Below, piece by piece: positions 44,793-57,277 of a stretch of 64,000 nt of DNA. Below the pieces are notes generated by a model. The model made no database searches and was not told the origin of the DNA. It saw nothing but the letters and a program-made list of their open reading frames with translations. Origin of the DNA: Bidens hawaiensis (lineage: Eukaryota; Streptophyta; Magnoliopsida; Asterales; Asteraceae). A program made the position numbers and the translations under genes. The stretch's first letter is position 1. Every line of letters starts with the position of its first letter. The stretch lies in NCBI GenBank assembly GCA_021521415.1, contig JAIQDT010001733.1, positions 515,029 to 579,028 of the forward strand, in the 5' to 3' direction.

Positions 44793-47340
44793 AGTATGCT
44801 TACATATTAATTAAAATAAGTTAAATAGTAATACTAATAAAGTGGCATTTAGAAATTATAAACCCTAAGCTCGCAGTCTCACCTCTTCTAATTATCAGTT
44901 GGAATTACATATTAATTATGTTTGCGTTTAGTCTATTAATGATGGACATAAATGAACACACACATGCTCATTTTCTTAACAAACGAAAACAAGCAGGAAA
45001 ATATGCTCATGTTCGTTTATTTGTTTGGTTAAGGTTAAAAGAAACGAAAACGAGCATAGCTCTGTTTGTGTTCATTCGGTTCATTTAAAACCCTGCTTTT
45101 GAGTCTAAATTTCTACGCATTTGGTTTAATTCAAAATTCATGTATCTTTTTGTGCAATAGAAAGTTAAAACTTATAGATCAACTATTGATATGGGATTTA
45201 GTTACATTTGTATTAACATGATCCATATAAAGATATAGTTATAAATTATGATTCAAGTCTTCCAAGTATGAATTCTATATGCATGCATATTTTACTGTAA
45301 AATTTACACTTCAAGATGTATGATTTCATGGTGGCTTCCATCATATATAAATTTTGTCCATTATGGAACAACAATATTCTGAATGTCAGGTACTTGATGC
45401 CTGCTAGACAAACTTATATGAGCGGTTGATTTATCGAACTATGGTACTTTGGATTTTTGATGCTAAGAAACAAATTATGTCTGTGGTACACAATTGACAC
45501 TTACACAACAAGACTATACATTTTGTTGTACGTGTTTTAGTTACTTCAAGGTCCAAGAAAAGATCCACAATCTGCAGACAGGTTTTTTTTTTAATTAATT
45601 TAATCTTTTTTTAATAAAGATTTGTAATTAGTGGTGCAATGAGGGCCTGTGGCACACAGCCACACACATACATCTTCATATTTTGTAGAGAGTAAATTTT
45701 CAGTTTGCTGTTGGGTCATCTTTTCTAGGTTACTAGGGGGTGTGAATGAGCTGAGTCTGAGCCTGAGCTCGTTAAGGCTCTAGGTCGGCTTGTTCAAACT
45801 TAAGAGCCTAAGAGGGCTCCAGCTCGGATCGTTTGGAGCTCTATCTTTAAAGCTTGAACTCGGCTCGCTTACTATTTATTAATTATTTTATTGTTTTATT
45901 TATATATATATTTTTAATAGTTTACATATATTATTATAATTTTAATAATAATTATAATTTTGTATATAATATAATATAATATAATATAATATATATTACT
46001 TAACCATTATGATCATAATTTTATACATAACAATAGTTATTATATAGATATATTAAATATAAATCATATAAATAAAAAGCGTTTAGCCGGAAGCTCGGAC
46101 TCAAGCTCATTTATTAGTGAGCCTCTCTAAAATCTCGGGCTTAGGCTCGAGCTCGTTTATTAAATGAGCCTCAATAAAAGCTCGGGCTCGGGCTCGTTTA
46201 TTAAATGAGTTTCCATAAAAGCTTGAACTTGAGCTCGTTTAAGCTCTTTTTTAACTAGCCGATCTTAAGTAGCTCATGAGTGGCTCGACTCAACAAGACC
46301 ACCAATATATACAACCATGAAAACTATTGTTTAATAGAAATTGAGTGATTTGTAATTAAAGTAGTATGCTAATATTTTACTTTACTTGGGTTAATTATTT
46401 TGATCGTGGGATTGTAAATCATTTGGTTGTTTTTTAAATTGATATGATTATGAATTAATTGATTGTAAACACATTGTTTGTTTATTTTATAAATGAATGG
46501 ACATGGACACATGTCTTATTTAACAAGACGAGTGTGCATGCCTATTTTCTTTAAAATAAGTTAAATAATAACACGAATATAGCGGTGTTTAGAAATTATA
46601 TACCCTAGGCTCATAGTCTCGACTCTTCAAATTATTAGTAGGATTTATAAATTCAATTTTTTTTTGTTAGTTTAGAGTTTTAATGAATGGACATAAAATG
46701 AACACAAAAAGGTTCATTTTTTAATGAACATACTCGAGCAAGAATATATGTTAGTACTGTTTGTTTGTTGTTTAGAGTATTAACAAATGGACATAAATGA
46801 ACATAAGCAGGTTCATTTGCTTAATGAACAAACACAAGCAAGAAAATATGTTCGTGTTCCTTTATTTGTTTGGTTAAGGCCAGACAAACAAAAACAAACA
46901 TTGCCCAATTCGTGTTCTTACATCACTTTTGAGTCTAAATTTCTAAGCATTGGATTTAACTCAAAATTCGGGTATTTTTTTTGTGCAATGAAAAGTCAGA
47001 ACTTTTAAGTCAACTATAGATATGGAATTTAGTTGCATTTGTATTAACATGATCCATATAAAAATATAGTTATGAATTGTGATTCGAGACTTTAAGTATG
47101 AATTCTATATGCATGCATATTTTATTGCAAAATTTACACTTGAAGATGTATGATTTCATGGTGGCTTTCATCATATATAAATTTTGTCCATTATGGAACA
47201 ACAATATTCTGAATGTCAGGTACTTGATACCTGCTAGACAAACTTATATGAACGGTCGATTTATCGAACTATGGTACTTTTGGATTTTTGAAGCTAACAA
47301 ACAACATATGTCTGTGATACACAATTGATACTTAGAAATA
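44793..47340. repeat. tandemly duplicated unique segment (period about 1.83 kb)
   Basis: 44,820-45,500 matches 46,560-47,330 with high identity (for example around 45,270-45,480 and 47,100-47,310) and the AGCTCG-rich block at 45,740-46,290 matches 18,180-18,540. The first 37 bp are the right-hand flanking duplication of the Tat element. No gene was recognised. The 76-codon frame at 47,098-47,328 is not obviously protein-like, although its DNA is well conserved between copies. Confidence 0.7.
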
Positions 47341-48091
47341 AGTAACTGAAAAGGTAAAATCAATATGTTACACAACAAGACTGTGTTTTGATTACTTTCA
47401 AAATAATCTGATTGTACAGTGATGTAGCAAGCTGACCAACTTGCAGTCTATTATTTGTCTGAGCGGTTTTCGTCCGCAATTAATGTGAAAAGTTCATGCA
47501 TGGTCAATTTGGGTTGTTAGTTATCCAAAATGGGTTAAGGTAAAAAAGAGATTAGCTGAAAAGGAAACGGGTCAAATAAGTTGAAAGTAATAAAACTTTA
47601 ATAACAGACAAAAAAAGTTTGTGGGCCAATCTTTTATTTGTCCATTATTAGTTCTTTTTAATAACTAATGCATAATTTTCTGATAAGCAACTTTTGCTTA
47701 TGCTTATTGGGTCAGATAACTATTTTCATGTATTAGCTTCAACAAAACTGGCTCTTAATTGGCAATTAAGATTGAGCAATTCTTGGAAAAACTTTACTGA
47801 ACTTGTACCCGAGTCATTGGTCTTTTATAATGATTAAATCCCTAAAATTCTTGAATTTAACAATAAAGTCCTTGGACATTTCTCTTCACACACACACACA
47901 CCCCCCACCCCTACTTTATGATATTTTAGTCCAATTTCACAAGAATATTATTTTTGTCATTTTTTTCTATATTTTTCTTTTGTCAAAAGAAAGAATTTTT
48001 AGACACCCAAAAAGCTAATTATTTGATTGCTACAACTTCAAACATAATCACATCCAAACCCCATCTCCTACTTACAATTATATTACATTTG

Positions 48092-48132
<41 letters not shown>

Positions 48133-49145
48133 CAAAATGCAAATCCAAACACCCCCCTTATCATTTTTTTTCTGAAGTAGTTATCTACTTATCTTTGTTA
48201 TGTGGGAAAATTATGTTAGTACGTATTTTCGCCTAAAAATATCGGACCGTCTGATAATAAGTTTTTAATTGGCGTCACAAAGTTTTTAATTGTAAGTTAT
48301 TTATATCATCCTCCATATTCTCTGCAAGCTTTATATAATAACAACCCTCAGTGTTTGAAGTCAAAATTAAGGTACTAATTAGATGTATTAGGTGAAGATT
48401 TTGCTTTTAGTAATGATAATAATAATAATTAGTCTTATGCATTTTAGGTAAGTTCTCATAAAGATAATGTTGAGAACACATGCGTCCCCACCTTAAAAAG
48501 CCGTATTTGATAAATTATTGGACACAAAGAAACGTGTTACAAGTTGTCAAGTTCTTGAAATCGCAGGTTCGTTAAAGACACATGATTTAAAGAAATATAA
48601 GGAGGTAATTTAAGATATAATACGCGTCATGATCACAGGTGGCAAAATGGTTAGTTTGCGCGGTAGACCCACCCGACCTGACCCGACCCGACCCGACCCG
48701 ACCCATCATGTTTTCTTTCATGAAAAGAACTCATAGAGAAAATAACTACTCCATTTGTTCTCTTTTACTTGTCTTGTTTCTATTTTAAATGTCACACAAA
48801 CAACTTTAGATTATAATATTAATATCAATAAATATATTTTTTTTATATTTTGGTATTTTGTAGAAGGTTTTGAAATTTCTGTGTAGAATAACTGCAACCG
48901 TAGTTTCTCTCAAGTTGAACATTTAGTTGGTAAATTTACCAAAATACCCTTCAAGTTGTCTTCTTAGAAAGTACTAGTGAGATCATCATCACCATCTTCT
49001 TATTTGTTAGTTTTGCATCTTGTTTTTTTCTTGTAACAGACTGTTTCAACTGAATGTTAAACTGGTAAAATTACCAATATACCCTTTGAAACCTTTCCTT
49101 TGTTTTCTGGTTCATGAGGGCAGAATAGTAATTTCACATGTAGAT
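47341..49145. other. AT-rich spacer
   Basis: No gene recognised. Contains an (ATT)n tract at about 48,092-48,132 and a GACCC pentamer array at about 48,666-48,710. Confidence 0.5.
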
Positions 49146-49416
49146 GGTACAGTCATAGGTTTTTCCTGATTCATTCTTCCATGAATTGCTGAAAGCGAAA
49201 AGAAGTTCATCAAACTTTAAGCGAAGAATTCAAATGAACTCTTCAATTTCTTCAAATTAACGACTTTTTCTCTCTCGAATATCCAACCGCCCTATTAATT
49301 CTTTATAACGCGCTCTATTTTGTTTTGACAAATAAGCCAGCAACAGTTGACGTTTTCCCAAAATTTTCCGCAGACCTCTCTGAGATAAATAGTCTTTTTT
49401 GTGCAATTCCAAATGT
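49146..49416 (-). pseudogene. rps15: nuclear plastid DNA insertion: rps15 3' part and start of ndhH
   Basis: On the minus strand, from 49,416, the sequence reads [20 protein letters not shown] and continues as plastid ribosomal protein S15 to its end region. After a spacer comes ATGACTGTACC at 49,156, matching the start of ndhH, the next gene in the plastid rps15-ndhH-ndhA operon. Similarity stops abruptly at both edges. The rps15 C-terminus is altered (about seven codons before the expected end the frame drifts) and lacks its N-terminal half. This is a decayed NUPT with no expected function. Identification of rps15 is firm, that of ndhH less so. Confidence 0.8.
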
Positions 49417-49789
49417 CATGTTACTAATTCTAGAGTTAACCAAAAGCTGATTAAAAATAGCAGAAACTGGTCCAGACACCTCATTTATTTGGTTGGGACT
49501 CATGTGATGATGAACAATCCTGTTGTTGCAGAAGGGTAGATCTGGAAAACAAAGAAAGAAACAAGGAGAGTGTATTGAGGGAGTTGTACATTGTGCTTGA
49601 TGAGTTGTACTGGAAGAGAGGAGGAGGCCCATGCTCTCACTCTCAATCTTTATATTTCTTTCTAAAATGTCAGAAAATTTGGCAACCACTCTCTATTGTC
49701 TGTCCTGTGAATAAAGTGAAACAAGACAAACCCCTTGCTTCCAAAATCTTCCAGCTTTCCATTTGTTTATGTGGAAAAGTGACCTGTCA

Positions 49790-50385
49790 ATTCATGTGCT
49801 TCCCTCATTTTAAATCTTGTGCAAAGTTCAAAACTTTATATATAGGTGTGTGTTATGATACTCATAATCATCAAATGTTAGTGTTTAAAAAAGTTGGTTT
49901 CTTGATTCTTGAATATTGAATCTTGATTCTTGAATAATGAGATAGAGGAAAGAAAGAAATGGGGTTGTTTGGAATGAAGTTTGATCCAAGATCCCTTTTG
50001 GGGTTTGCGAGGGGTCTCGGACCAGGCTTCATTCTTGACAGTCGTCTTTTCAGTTGTCGGGAATGAAGTTTAATTTAGGTTTATTTTATAAGTTTTTATA
50101 TAAATTATGAAAAATGTTAATTTATGTGTTTCCCTCATTTTAAATCTTGTGTGAAGTTTTCAACTTTATATATTGATGAGTGTAATGATACTCATAATCA
50201 ATCATCAAATGTTGCGTTTGAAAAGTTGGTTTCTTGATTCTTGAATCATGAGATAGAGAAAAGAAAGAATTGGGATTGTTTTGAATGAAGTTTGATCCAA
50301 GATCCTTTTTAGGGTTAGTGAGGGTTTTAGACCAGGCTTTATTTTTGACAATCGTCTTTTCAGTTGTTTGGAATGAAGCTCAAGT
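49790..50385. repeat. tandem duplication with ~330-bp period
   Basis: About 49,795-50,065 matches about 50,125-50,380. Shared words include TTCCCTCATTTTAAATCTTG, AAGTTGGTTTCTTGATTCTT and GAAGTTTGATCCAAGATCC. No coding meaning is apparent. Confidence 0.75.
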
Positions 50386-51972
50386 TTCTTTCATAAGTTT
50401 TTTTTATGAGTTTGAAAAATGTTATGTGAATTGGTTGAAATCAATGTTTTATAAGTTTTTGCTTTTACTATTCTTTGTCTATATGGAGTTTTTCAATCTA
50501 GTTGAGTCCCTTTGGTTATATTTGGTTTTATATGATGTTTCACTTATATTGGAAGTCGAATTCGTTTCCTATTGTTTTATTGGAGTGAATGTGGTGAATT
50601 GATTATCGTTTTTAAATGATTGAACCATCATGTTATGTTCTTTAAAAAAGTAGAAATTGTCAATGGATCAACACCTAGGGTTTGTTCTCCTTTAGTTTTT
50701 GGGTTGGGATGATTTGAATTTCTAGGTAATCTTTCTTATCGTAGAAACTATTTCATATTGAATGTTAAAAAACTATTTCATATTGAATATTGAAAGTCTA
50801 TCCTTTTACTTCTACATGAATAAGAATAGAGAATAATAAAAATTTTATTGTAAATGAAGATTTTTTTTTCTATTTTGTTTTATCCTTTTCATTATTTATA
50901 AGATTTAGGTACTTAATTTATTAATTTCTTATTCATTATCTATTTTTCTTCAGAATAAAGTAATTATTAAAAATAAGCATAAAAGTTGGTGATAATATGA
51001 ATAAAATACAAGGTTGTTTGTGAGATGTATGCATTGCTTGTAAAAAGTTTCCGGTGACGTTTGTGGGGTGCTCCTAATGTATCACATGACTAGCCACGTT
51101 GTCGGTGTTTATAGGTTTTAGCACTACAGATGCTCTTATGAAGTGTTTCTTTATCAATTATTTGATTATTGAGAGAGACATGTTTTGTACCAAGCCTTTG
51201 TAGAGGCTAAACCTTTATCCTTGAAACAATATTAGTATTAGTAGCATCCAGGCCTCTAATAACCGTTGCATCAAGTTCTTCATGGAAGAATGCCGCACTA
51301 CCATTTCAAAGAATTGTGCATCCATTCTCGACCGAACCGCCATGATTGTTTCATCCACCTTCTCTACCTGTTTGATTATCTTCCATCTAACAACCCAATA
51401 CCAATTTTCTAGATGAAAACTTGGTTTATGCCTGTCGAGTTTTTACCAGTTATCCAACCCGTCTAAGTGCGAATTTGATGGAGAAAAACAAGGGAGAAGT
51501 GCACAAAAGTTTGATGTGAGCATAAATACGATCATTACATGGTGACCCTTTTGATTCATAGTTTTCTTTTCTACAAGTTCTTTCTGTTAAAGTAGTTGAA
51601 TTGAATATAATCTTTTTTATTGTGACATAAGAGGGAGCCGTCTTTGTCAAAAGCATTAAGTGGTTTCTATGGCTTATAAAACATAATTATTAATTTTAAA
51701 AAGTGTTAAGTAATACAAAACATACAATTAATAAACCAGAAGAGGGGAATCTTGTGAGATCTCTTCAATTATTTATAAAGAAAAATCAGAAATCTGATTC
51801 GTTTCTAACATGCCACTTAACAATTAACATCATGCATAGCAAAACAAACATTCTCCCATATAACTTTTTAATACTTCATATTATGTGTTTGTATGGACGG
51901 GCACATTGTGTTTATATGGTTTTTGTAGTTAATTTAAATTCATTCTTCGTTTTGTATCGAAGGACCATCTAC
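50386..51972. other. AT-rich spacer
   Basis: No supportable gene. Open frames such as 50,285-50,602 are AT-rich and lack motifs. Confidence 0.45.
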
Positions 51973-52388
51973 AATGGTGTCACACCCCGACCAAAGGCTG
52001 CGGAACATGCCGAGGTGTAACGATTGTCCATAAGCACATGACACTAATTAAAGTGACAGTATTTAATAAACTCATTTCATTTCACAACATCGAAAATGTC
52101 ACATAACAATTATCCATAAAATAACCATAAACAAGATATCACAAAATATGGCAAATTTGATATTGTTCATTTTTTACTAATATCCTAAGGTCTTTGATGT
52201 CTTTTTCTTCACAATCATAAATCAACCAAGATGCAAACCTGCAACATTTCATAAAATAAAGTTTGTCAACACAAAGGTTGGTGAGAAATTCATAAGTTTA
52301 ATCATATTAGTATATAATAAAGATAGCCACAAAACTTGCATACGAAATGATAAATTAAAGTGGTAATTTGGATAAATAGATATCGCTA

Positions 52389-52515
52389 AACACATTAGCG
52401 ACACCTAGCTATAAGGGGATGCCAAATAGTCTAGGATTTTATAGTTATTGTTAATTGCATTACGTTAACGACACCTTGCTATAAGGGGATGCCAAATAGT
52501 CTAGGATTTTATAGT
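52389..52515. repeat. 64-bp tandem pair in the solo LTR
   Basis: Two copies share CTATAAGGGGATGCCAAATA and TAGTCTAGGATTTTATAGTT. Confidence 0.85.
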
Positions 52516-52966
52516 TCCACCAACCAAAAGTGATAAACACATAGACATATAAGCATAGAACACCAAATCGAGCAATTATTTAGGTAGAGTATACAACTAC
52601 GTTTGTGGTTTAAGATTCAAATATAAAGCATTTTGTTGAATAAGTATGAAATGTCACCCCAAAAATAAAAGACGGAAAATGGGGTATGAAGTACTCACCT
52701 TCAAGTAGTAAACTTGAAATATGATAATTTGGAGATTTGTCGGAACGACGTGTTTAACGCACAATGCCTAAAAAGAAAAGAAGTCTTAAATTTAGAAAGG
52801 TTGTCGTGAAGGTCTTTAAACAAAATAAATGTTGAGAAATGTAAATAATTAAAGTTCAAGGTTTAAAATGTAACTATTTAAGAATTTATAATAATAACCC
52901 TTTAAAAATGTAAGTTTGCTCGAAACCGGGTTAAAGTATCTAACCTTAATATTTACTCAACCTATG

Positions 52967-53197
52967 TTTTTTTTTTTGAACGGCAAATTTAGGATCACTC
53001 ACGGACCACTGGAGTAGTGTTACCAGCAGAACCACGCGATCATATCCATCTCCACTAGGCAATAATGCCTAACCACCAATTCAGGAGGAAAGCCAACAAA
53101 AGTTGGGAAAACCCCCCTTATGGGATTCGAACCCAGGACCTTATGGTCCCTAAGCCTTATCCCACCACCAAGATGCCACTAGGCTACAAAGCCATGG
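52967..53197 (-). mobile_element. tRNA-derived SINE nested in the solo LTR
   Basis: On the minus strand a tRNA-like head carries an A box (TAGCCTAGTGGC, near 53,190) and a B box (GGGTTCGAATCC, near 53,135). A non-tRNA body follows and ends GCCGTTC and 11 A (plus-strand T-run 52,967-52,977). These are the parts of a plant SINE transcribed by RNA polymerase III. I could not find a clear target duplication. The head's 5' end is estimated. Confidence 0.75.
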
Positions 53198-54865
53198 ACA
53201 AGTAATAAGGTGGGTAAAATGTAAGAATGCAAATCCCTTTGGAATAAAGATACTAAAACGGTGTTTTTTATCGAGTGTTCAGGTTGTCGGTTCGGGTCTT
53301 GATAATTGGTCAAACCCAAAGTCAACTTTCCAAAATATTGAATGTTATGAGATAACTCAATAAAATTTAATAAGACATAACCAAGTATGTAGTTCCATTG
53401 TTTTAGAACTAACAACACACGTTAAGCGAGTGTTCGGTTTTGTCGGTCCAAACTTTGTTATGAGATCAAGTTGGATCCAACATTTCCAAGTACTTAAGAA
53501 AATATTTAAAAATCAATTTGTAACTATTTTTAAAGAAATATACAAGTCTTGATGGCTAAAAAAGAAACACACTTGTGTGTCTTAAGCGAGTAAGAATCGG
53601 TTTGGTTTCCACATGTCCAAACACTAAAGAACTTGTATAATAATATACATATAAAAAATACTTTAAGTTTTACAACCAAAAGTTAACAATAAAGTCTTTA
53701 AACAAAAGTTCGGTTTTCGGTTCGGATCGTGTTTCGGGTTAAGACCGAGGTAAGATTCTACAAACCCATAACCATAGAATTTGTAAAAATGATTTTAGAA
53801 ACTTAGATCTAACAATAAGTATGTTTAAACAATTATTTAACAAAACTAGTAACAAAGTTCGGTTTACGGTTTAGAGCTATTTACGGTTAAACCGAAGCAT
53901 AGACTCTTAAAAACGCATAATCATGGAACTTGTAAACATGACCAACAAACTAAAATAAGCAAGATTAATATGTATGAACAAGTTATATAGATGTATATAT
54001 ATCAAGGACACGAAGTCCTCCATGAAGCCTTGCCTTGTGAGGTCCGAAACCTCACTGACCGGAATCGGAGAAGTAACTACTAAAGGTAAACAAGGGGTGT
54101 ATATTATATATATGTTGCACAACCATAAACAAGTATTAATAAGGCTACATAAGCTAATTAAGATGAAAGACTAAAAATCTTCAAGAACACTTAAGAAGAT
54201 AACCTTGAATCTTTGATGTTTGAGGGAGTTTTTTTTTTTGAGTTGTAGCAAGGGAAAATGAAGAGGAAATGTGGTGTATATATATGGTAATATTGGTGGT
54301 CAAATATGGGTGTGAGAAACAAGAGTTTTCATGCAAAATGGATCAAGACAAAAACACAAAACAACAAAATAAATAAATAAAAATAAAAATATGATGTTTT
54401 CAAGACCCAACAAGTGTGAAACAATATTGTAACATAAATCCATCATTTTGATTATGACATAAGCTTCGGTTTACAAATCGGGTCGGTTTACATAATAAAC
54501 AAATACAAAAATGAATACAAACAAGACCCGAAAATTGACGAATGTCACAAATGGTCAACGAACGTAAATACTATGGCTCATTAGAGTTTATTACGACATA
54601 ATGTAGCCCATTATATATATGATACTAATCGTCCAACATGTTTCATTGGGTCAAACATGGTCGTTAACTCGATATAGTGACAATTACGGTTAATTACTTT
54701 CAAAATCAAAATGTATCCACTCTATCCTCCTTTTCTTTCTATTAACATGCAAGCGTAAAATTTGTAAGCTTGTGCATAATTACTCTCATGGGAATACTTA
54801 TACATCTTATGTATATGTAAGAATGCTATGCTGTATAAATAACAAAACATATACATTAAATACGT

Positions 54866-56222
54866 AGGGGTTGGTTCATGAGAGAAATGAAATTATTGTG
54901 AGAAAAGTGAGAAATGAATATGGACCACTAATTTTATTTTAGGTTTTAAATACATAAAGATAAATAAGGAAAGTATTAATGCATGTTATTTCTTCAATTA
55001 ATATAACTAATAAATATAATAGTTATCTATTTAATTAATATAACTAATCAAATTATCATAATTGAAAATTAATAAGAATTCATTTATTTTTTTTCTCTCT
55101 TGAATTTTTATCCTACACAAGTACAATTTATTAATACATTAAAATTTCTTTTTATCCAAACCCAATTTCTTCCAACTCAATATATTAATATCCATCAACA
55201 CGTATTTACATTGTGATGAATAGTACAAAAAACTATCCACGTGTTTGCATTAAATATCAATAAAAAACTACATAACCTACAAAAAAACATATAACATACA
55301 TTTGTTCTAAGAATAAAAAAAACATATAACCTACATACGAAAAACATATAACCGACACACAAAATTCGGCATCAATAAACTACACACGCACACGAAAACG
55401 TATAACCTACACACGAAAAACATATAACCTACACTCGAAAATTTTATCCTACACAAATACAATTTATTCATATATTAAATATTTTTTCTATCCAAAACCA
55501 ATTTCTTCCAACTCAATATATCAATATCCATCAACATATAGGTACATTGTGATGAATAATACAAAAAACTATCTTACATATGTTAGCAATAAATGTCAAT
55601 AAAAAATACACAACCTAAACAAAAACATATAACATACACTTGTTATAGGAACAAGAAAACATATTACCTACACACGAAAAACATATAACCTATACACGTA
55701 TAGGATATGTGTATCTTTGTCTAGTTTATATAATTGTTGATGTCGAATTACATATGTAAGTTGTATACTTTTTTATATGCTGTACGTTTTTATTGCTCAA
55801 AACAAGTGTAGGTTATATAATTTTGCGTATGTTGTATATTTATTGTTTATATTTAATGAACACATTTGTATGATATTTTTTTTATTATTACTTATAACAA
55901 TAATTTTTCTAAGTTATATCAATTAAAAAAAAATATTATGTTTTGATATTTATTACTAGAAAGGATTTATTATGGTTATATTAGTTGTATTAATTGAAAA
56001 GAGAATGATTTATTATGATTATATTAGTTGTATTAATTGAAAAGAGAATGATTTATTATGATTATATTAGTTGTATTAATTGAAGAGAGAGAATGCATTT
56101 ATTGTTGCATTTATATTTTTTCATTTATTTTTAAACATTTAAAACATAAAATAAAACTAGTGGCCCATATTCATTTATCACATTTCTCACAGTAATCTCA
56201 TTTCTCTCTTGAACTTAAGCCT
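54866..56222. mobile_element. 1.36-kb element with ~85-bp terminal inverted repeats
   Basis: The left end (from AGGGGTTGGTTCATGAGAG) and right end (to CTCTCTTGAACTTAAGCCT) are imperfect inverted repeats over at least 85 bp. They are flanked by an 8-bp duplication with one mismatch, aaatacgt (54,858-54,865) and aaatacat (56,223-56,230). The interior is AT-rich with two tandem copies of a roughly 330-bp block (about 55,115-55,280 and 55,445-55,620 are corresponding parts) and three tandem copies of a 43-bp word at about 55,965-56,090. No transposase is present. Long TIRs and an 8-9-bp TSD suggest a non-autonomous MULE or hAT derivative. Confidence 0.7.
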
Positions 56223-56230
56223 AAATACAT

Positions 56231-57000
56231 AATCGTAAACAATATTAATATAAGAGTTATAGCTGCATTAGATTAACATTATAAGTTTATTAATTCAAGA
56301 TTATCTAGGCAGATCTAACAAATTTAGTATAAACTTGCTTTACATATAGCATATAACCTTTGAAAATCACTTATTATTAGCAATATTGTTATATGTTGTA
56401 TCTTAGCATTATAGCATACGCCAACAAGTATCCATTTAGTATTTTCTCGTCCATTTTTTTATCTCTATCCCATGCATTTAATGCCCGGCTCCAACATGTA
56501 AAAATTACTTTGTGAGAGATTTTGATTTCTTTTGATATGTTCAAATATATTACAAACCTGTCAAACCATGTAGTTAACACTATCGTAAGCCGCCTTGGTC
56601 CATCTCCAACTCTGTCATTTAACTATTGTTAAATCAACCAAACTCCATTGCCAAACTCACCACAGCCCATCACAACACATTTTGAGACAAACATCTTGAG
56701 TTTTCAGGAAAGAGATTGTACGAGAGGAGGTTTTCGTTCAAGGACTTTCACGAAGATGTAAACTATTCTTTTTTAGATAAAAATAATATTTATTATAACT
56801 TCTTTAATATGTCTCAATTCTAGTACTAGGATACCTTAAAATGTAACACATAATGAATATCATAGAAAACAACATTGTATGCTTCATTGAAGTTCAAATA
56901 TACAAACAAAAATATTGTGTCTATCAAAACCATTAATTACCAGGCTTGTGTCTAGTTTACAACCCAATTTAAGGACTTGAACTGATCTAAACATAACCTG

Positions 57001-57057
<57 letters not shown>

Positions 57058-57227
57058 AATTTATCATACTCCTACTCCTAAACTACAAGCCATATATATT
57101 TAAATTTGCTCGGGATATAACCTCAGACCTTCACATAATTGGTGCTCCCAGAGACTTTGCCTCTTGACACTGGCCTGTAGGCACCAACCCCGATAGATTA
57201 ATCTCAACTTGATTCTACTAGTGTTTT

Positions 57228-57277
<50 letters not shown>

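Larger units (their letters stand above)
51978..54549 (-). mobile_element. solo LTR related to the chromovirus family
   Basis: The plus strand starts TGTCACACCCCGACCAAAGG and ends GACGAATGTCACA. On the minus strand this is an LTR from TGTGACATT to GGTGTGACA. It is flanked by perfect aatgg duplications (51,973-51,977 and 54,550-54,554). The terminal CTTTGGTCGGGGTG word and the TGTGACAT start resemble the LTR of the tandem chromovirus array, so it is probably a diverged relative. No internal region is present. Inside lie a SINE (52,967-53,197) and a tandem pair of about 64 bp (52,389-52,515). Confidence 0.8.
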
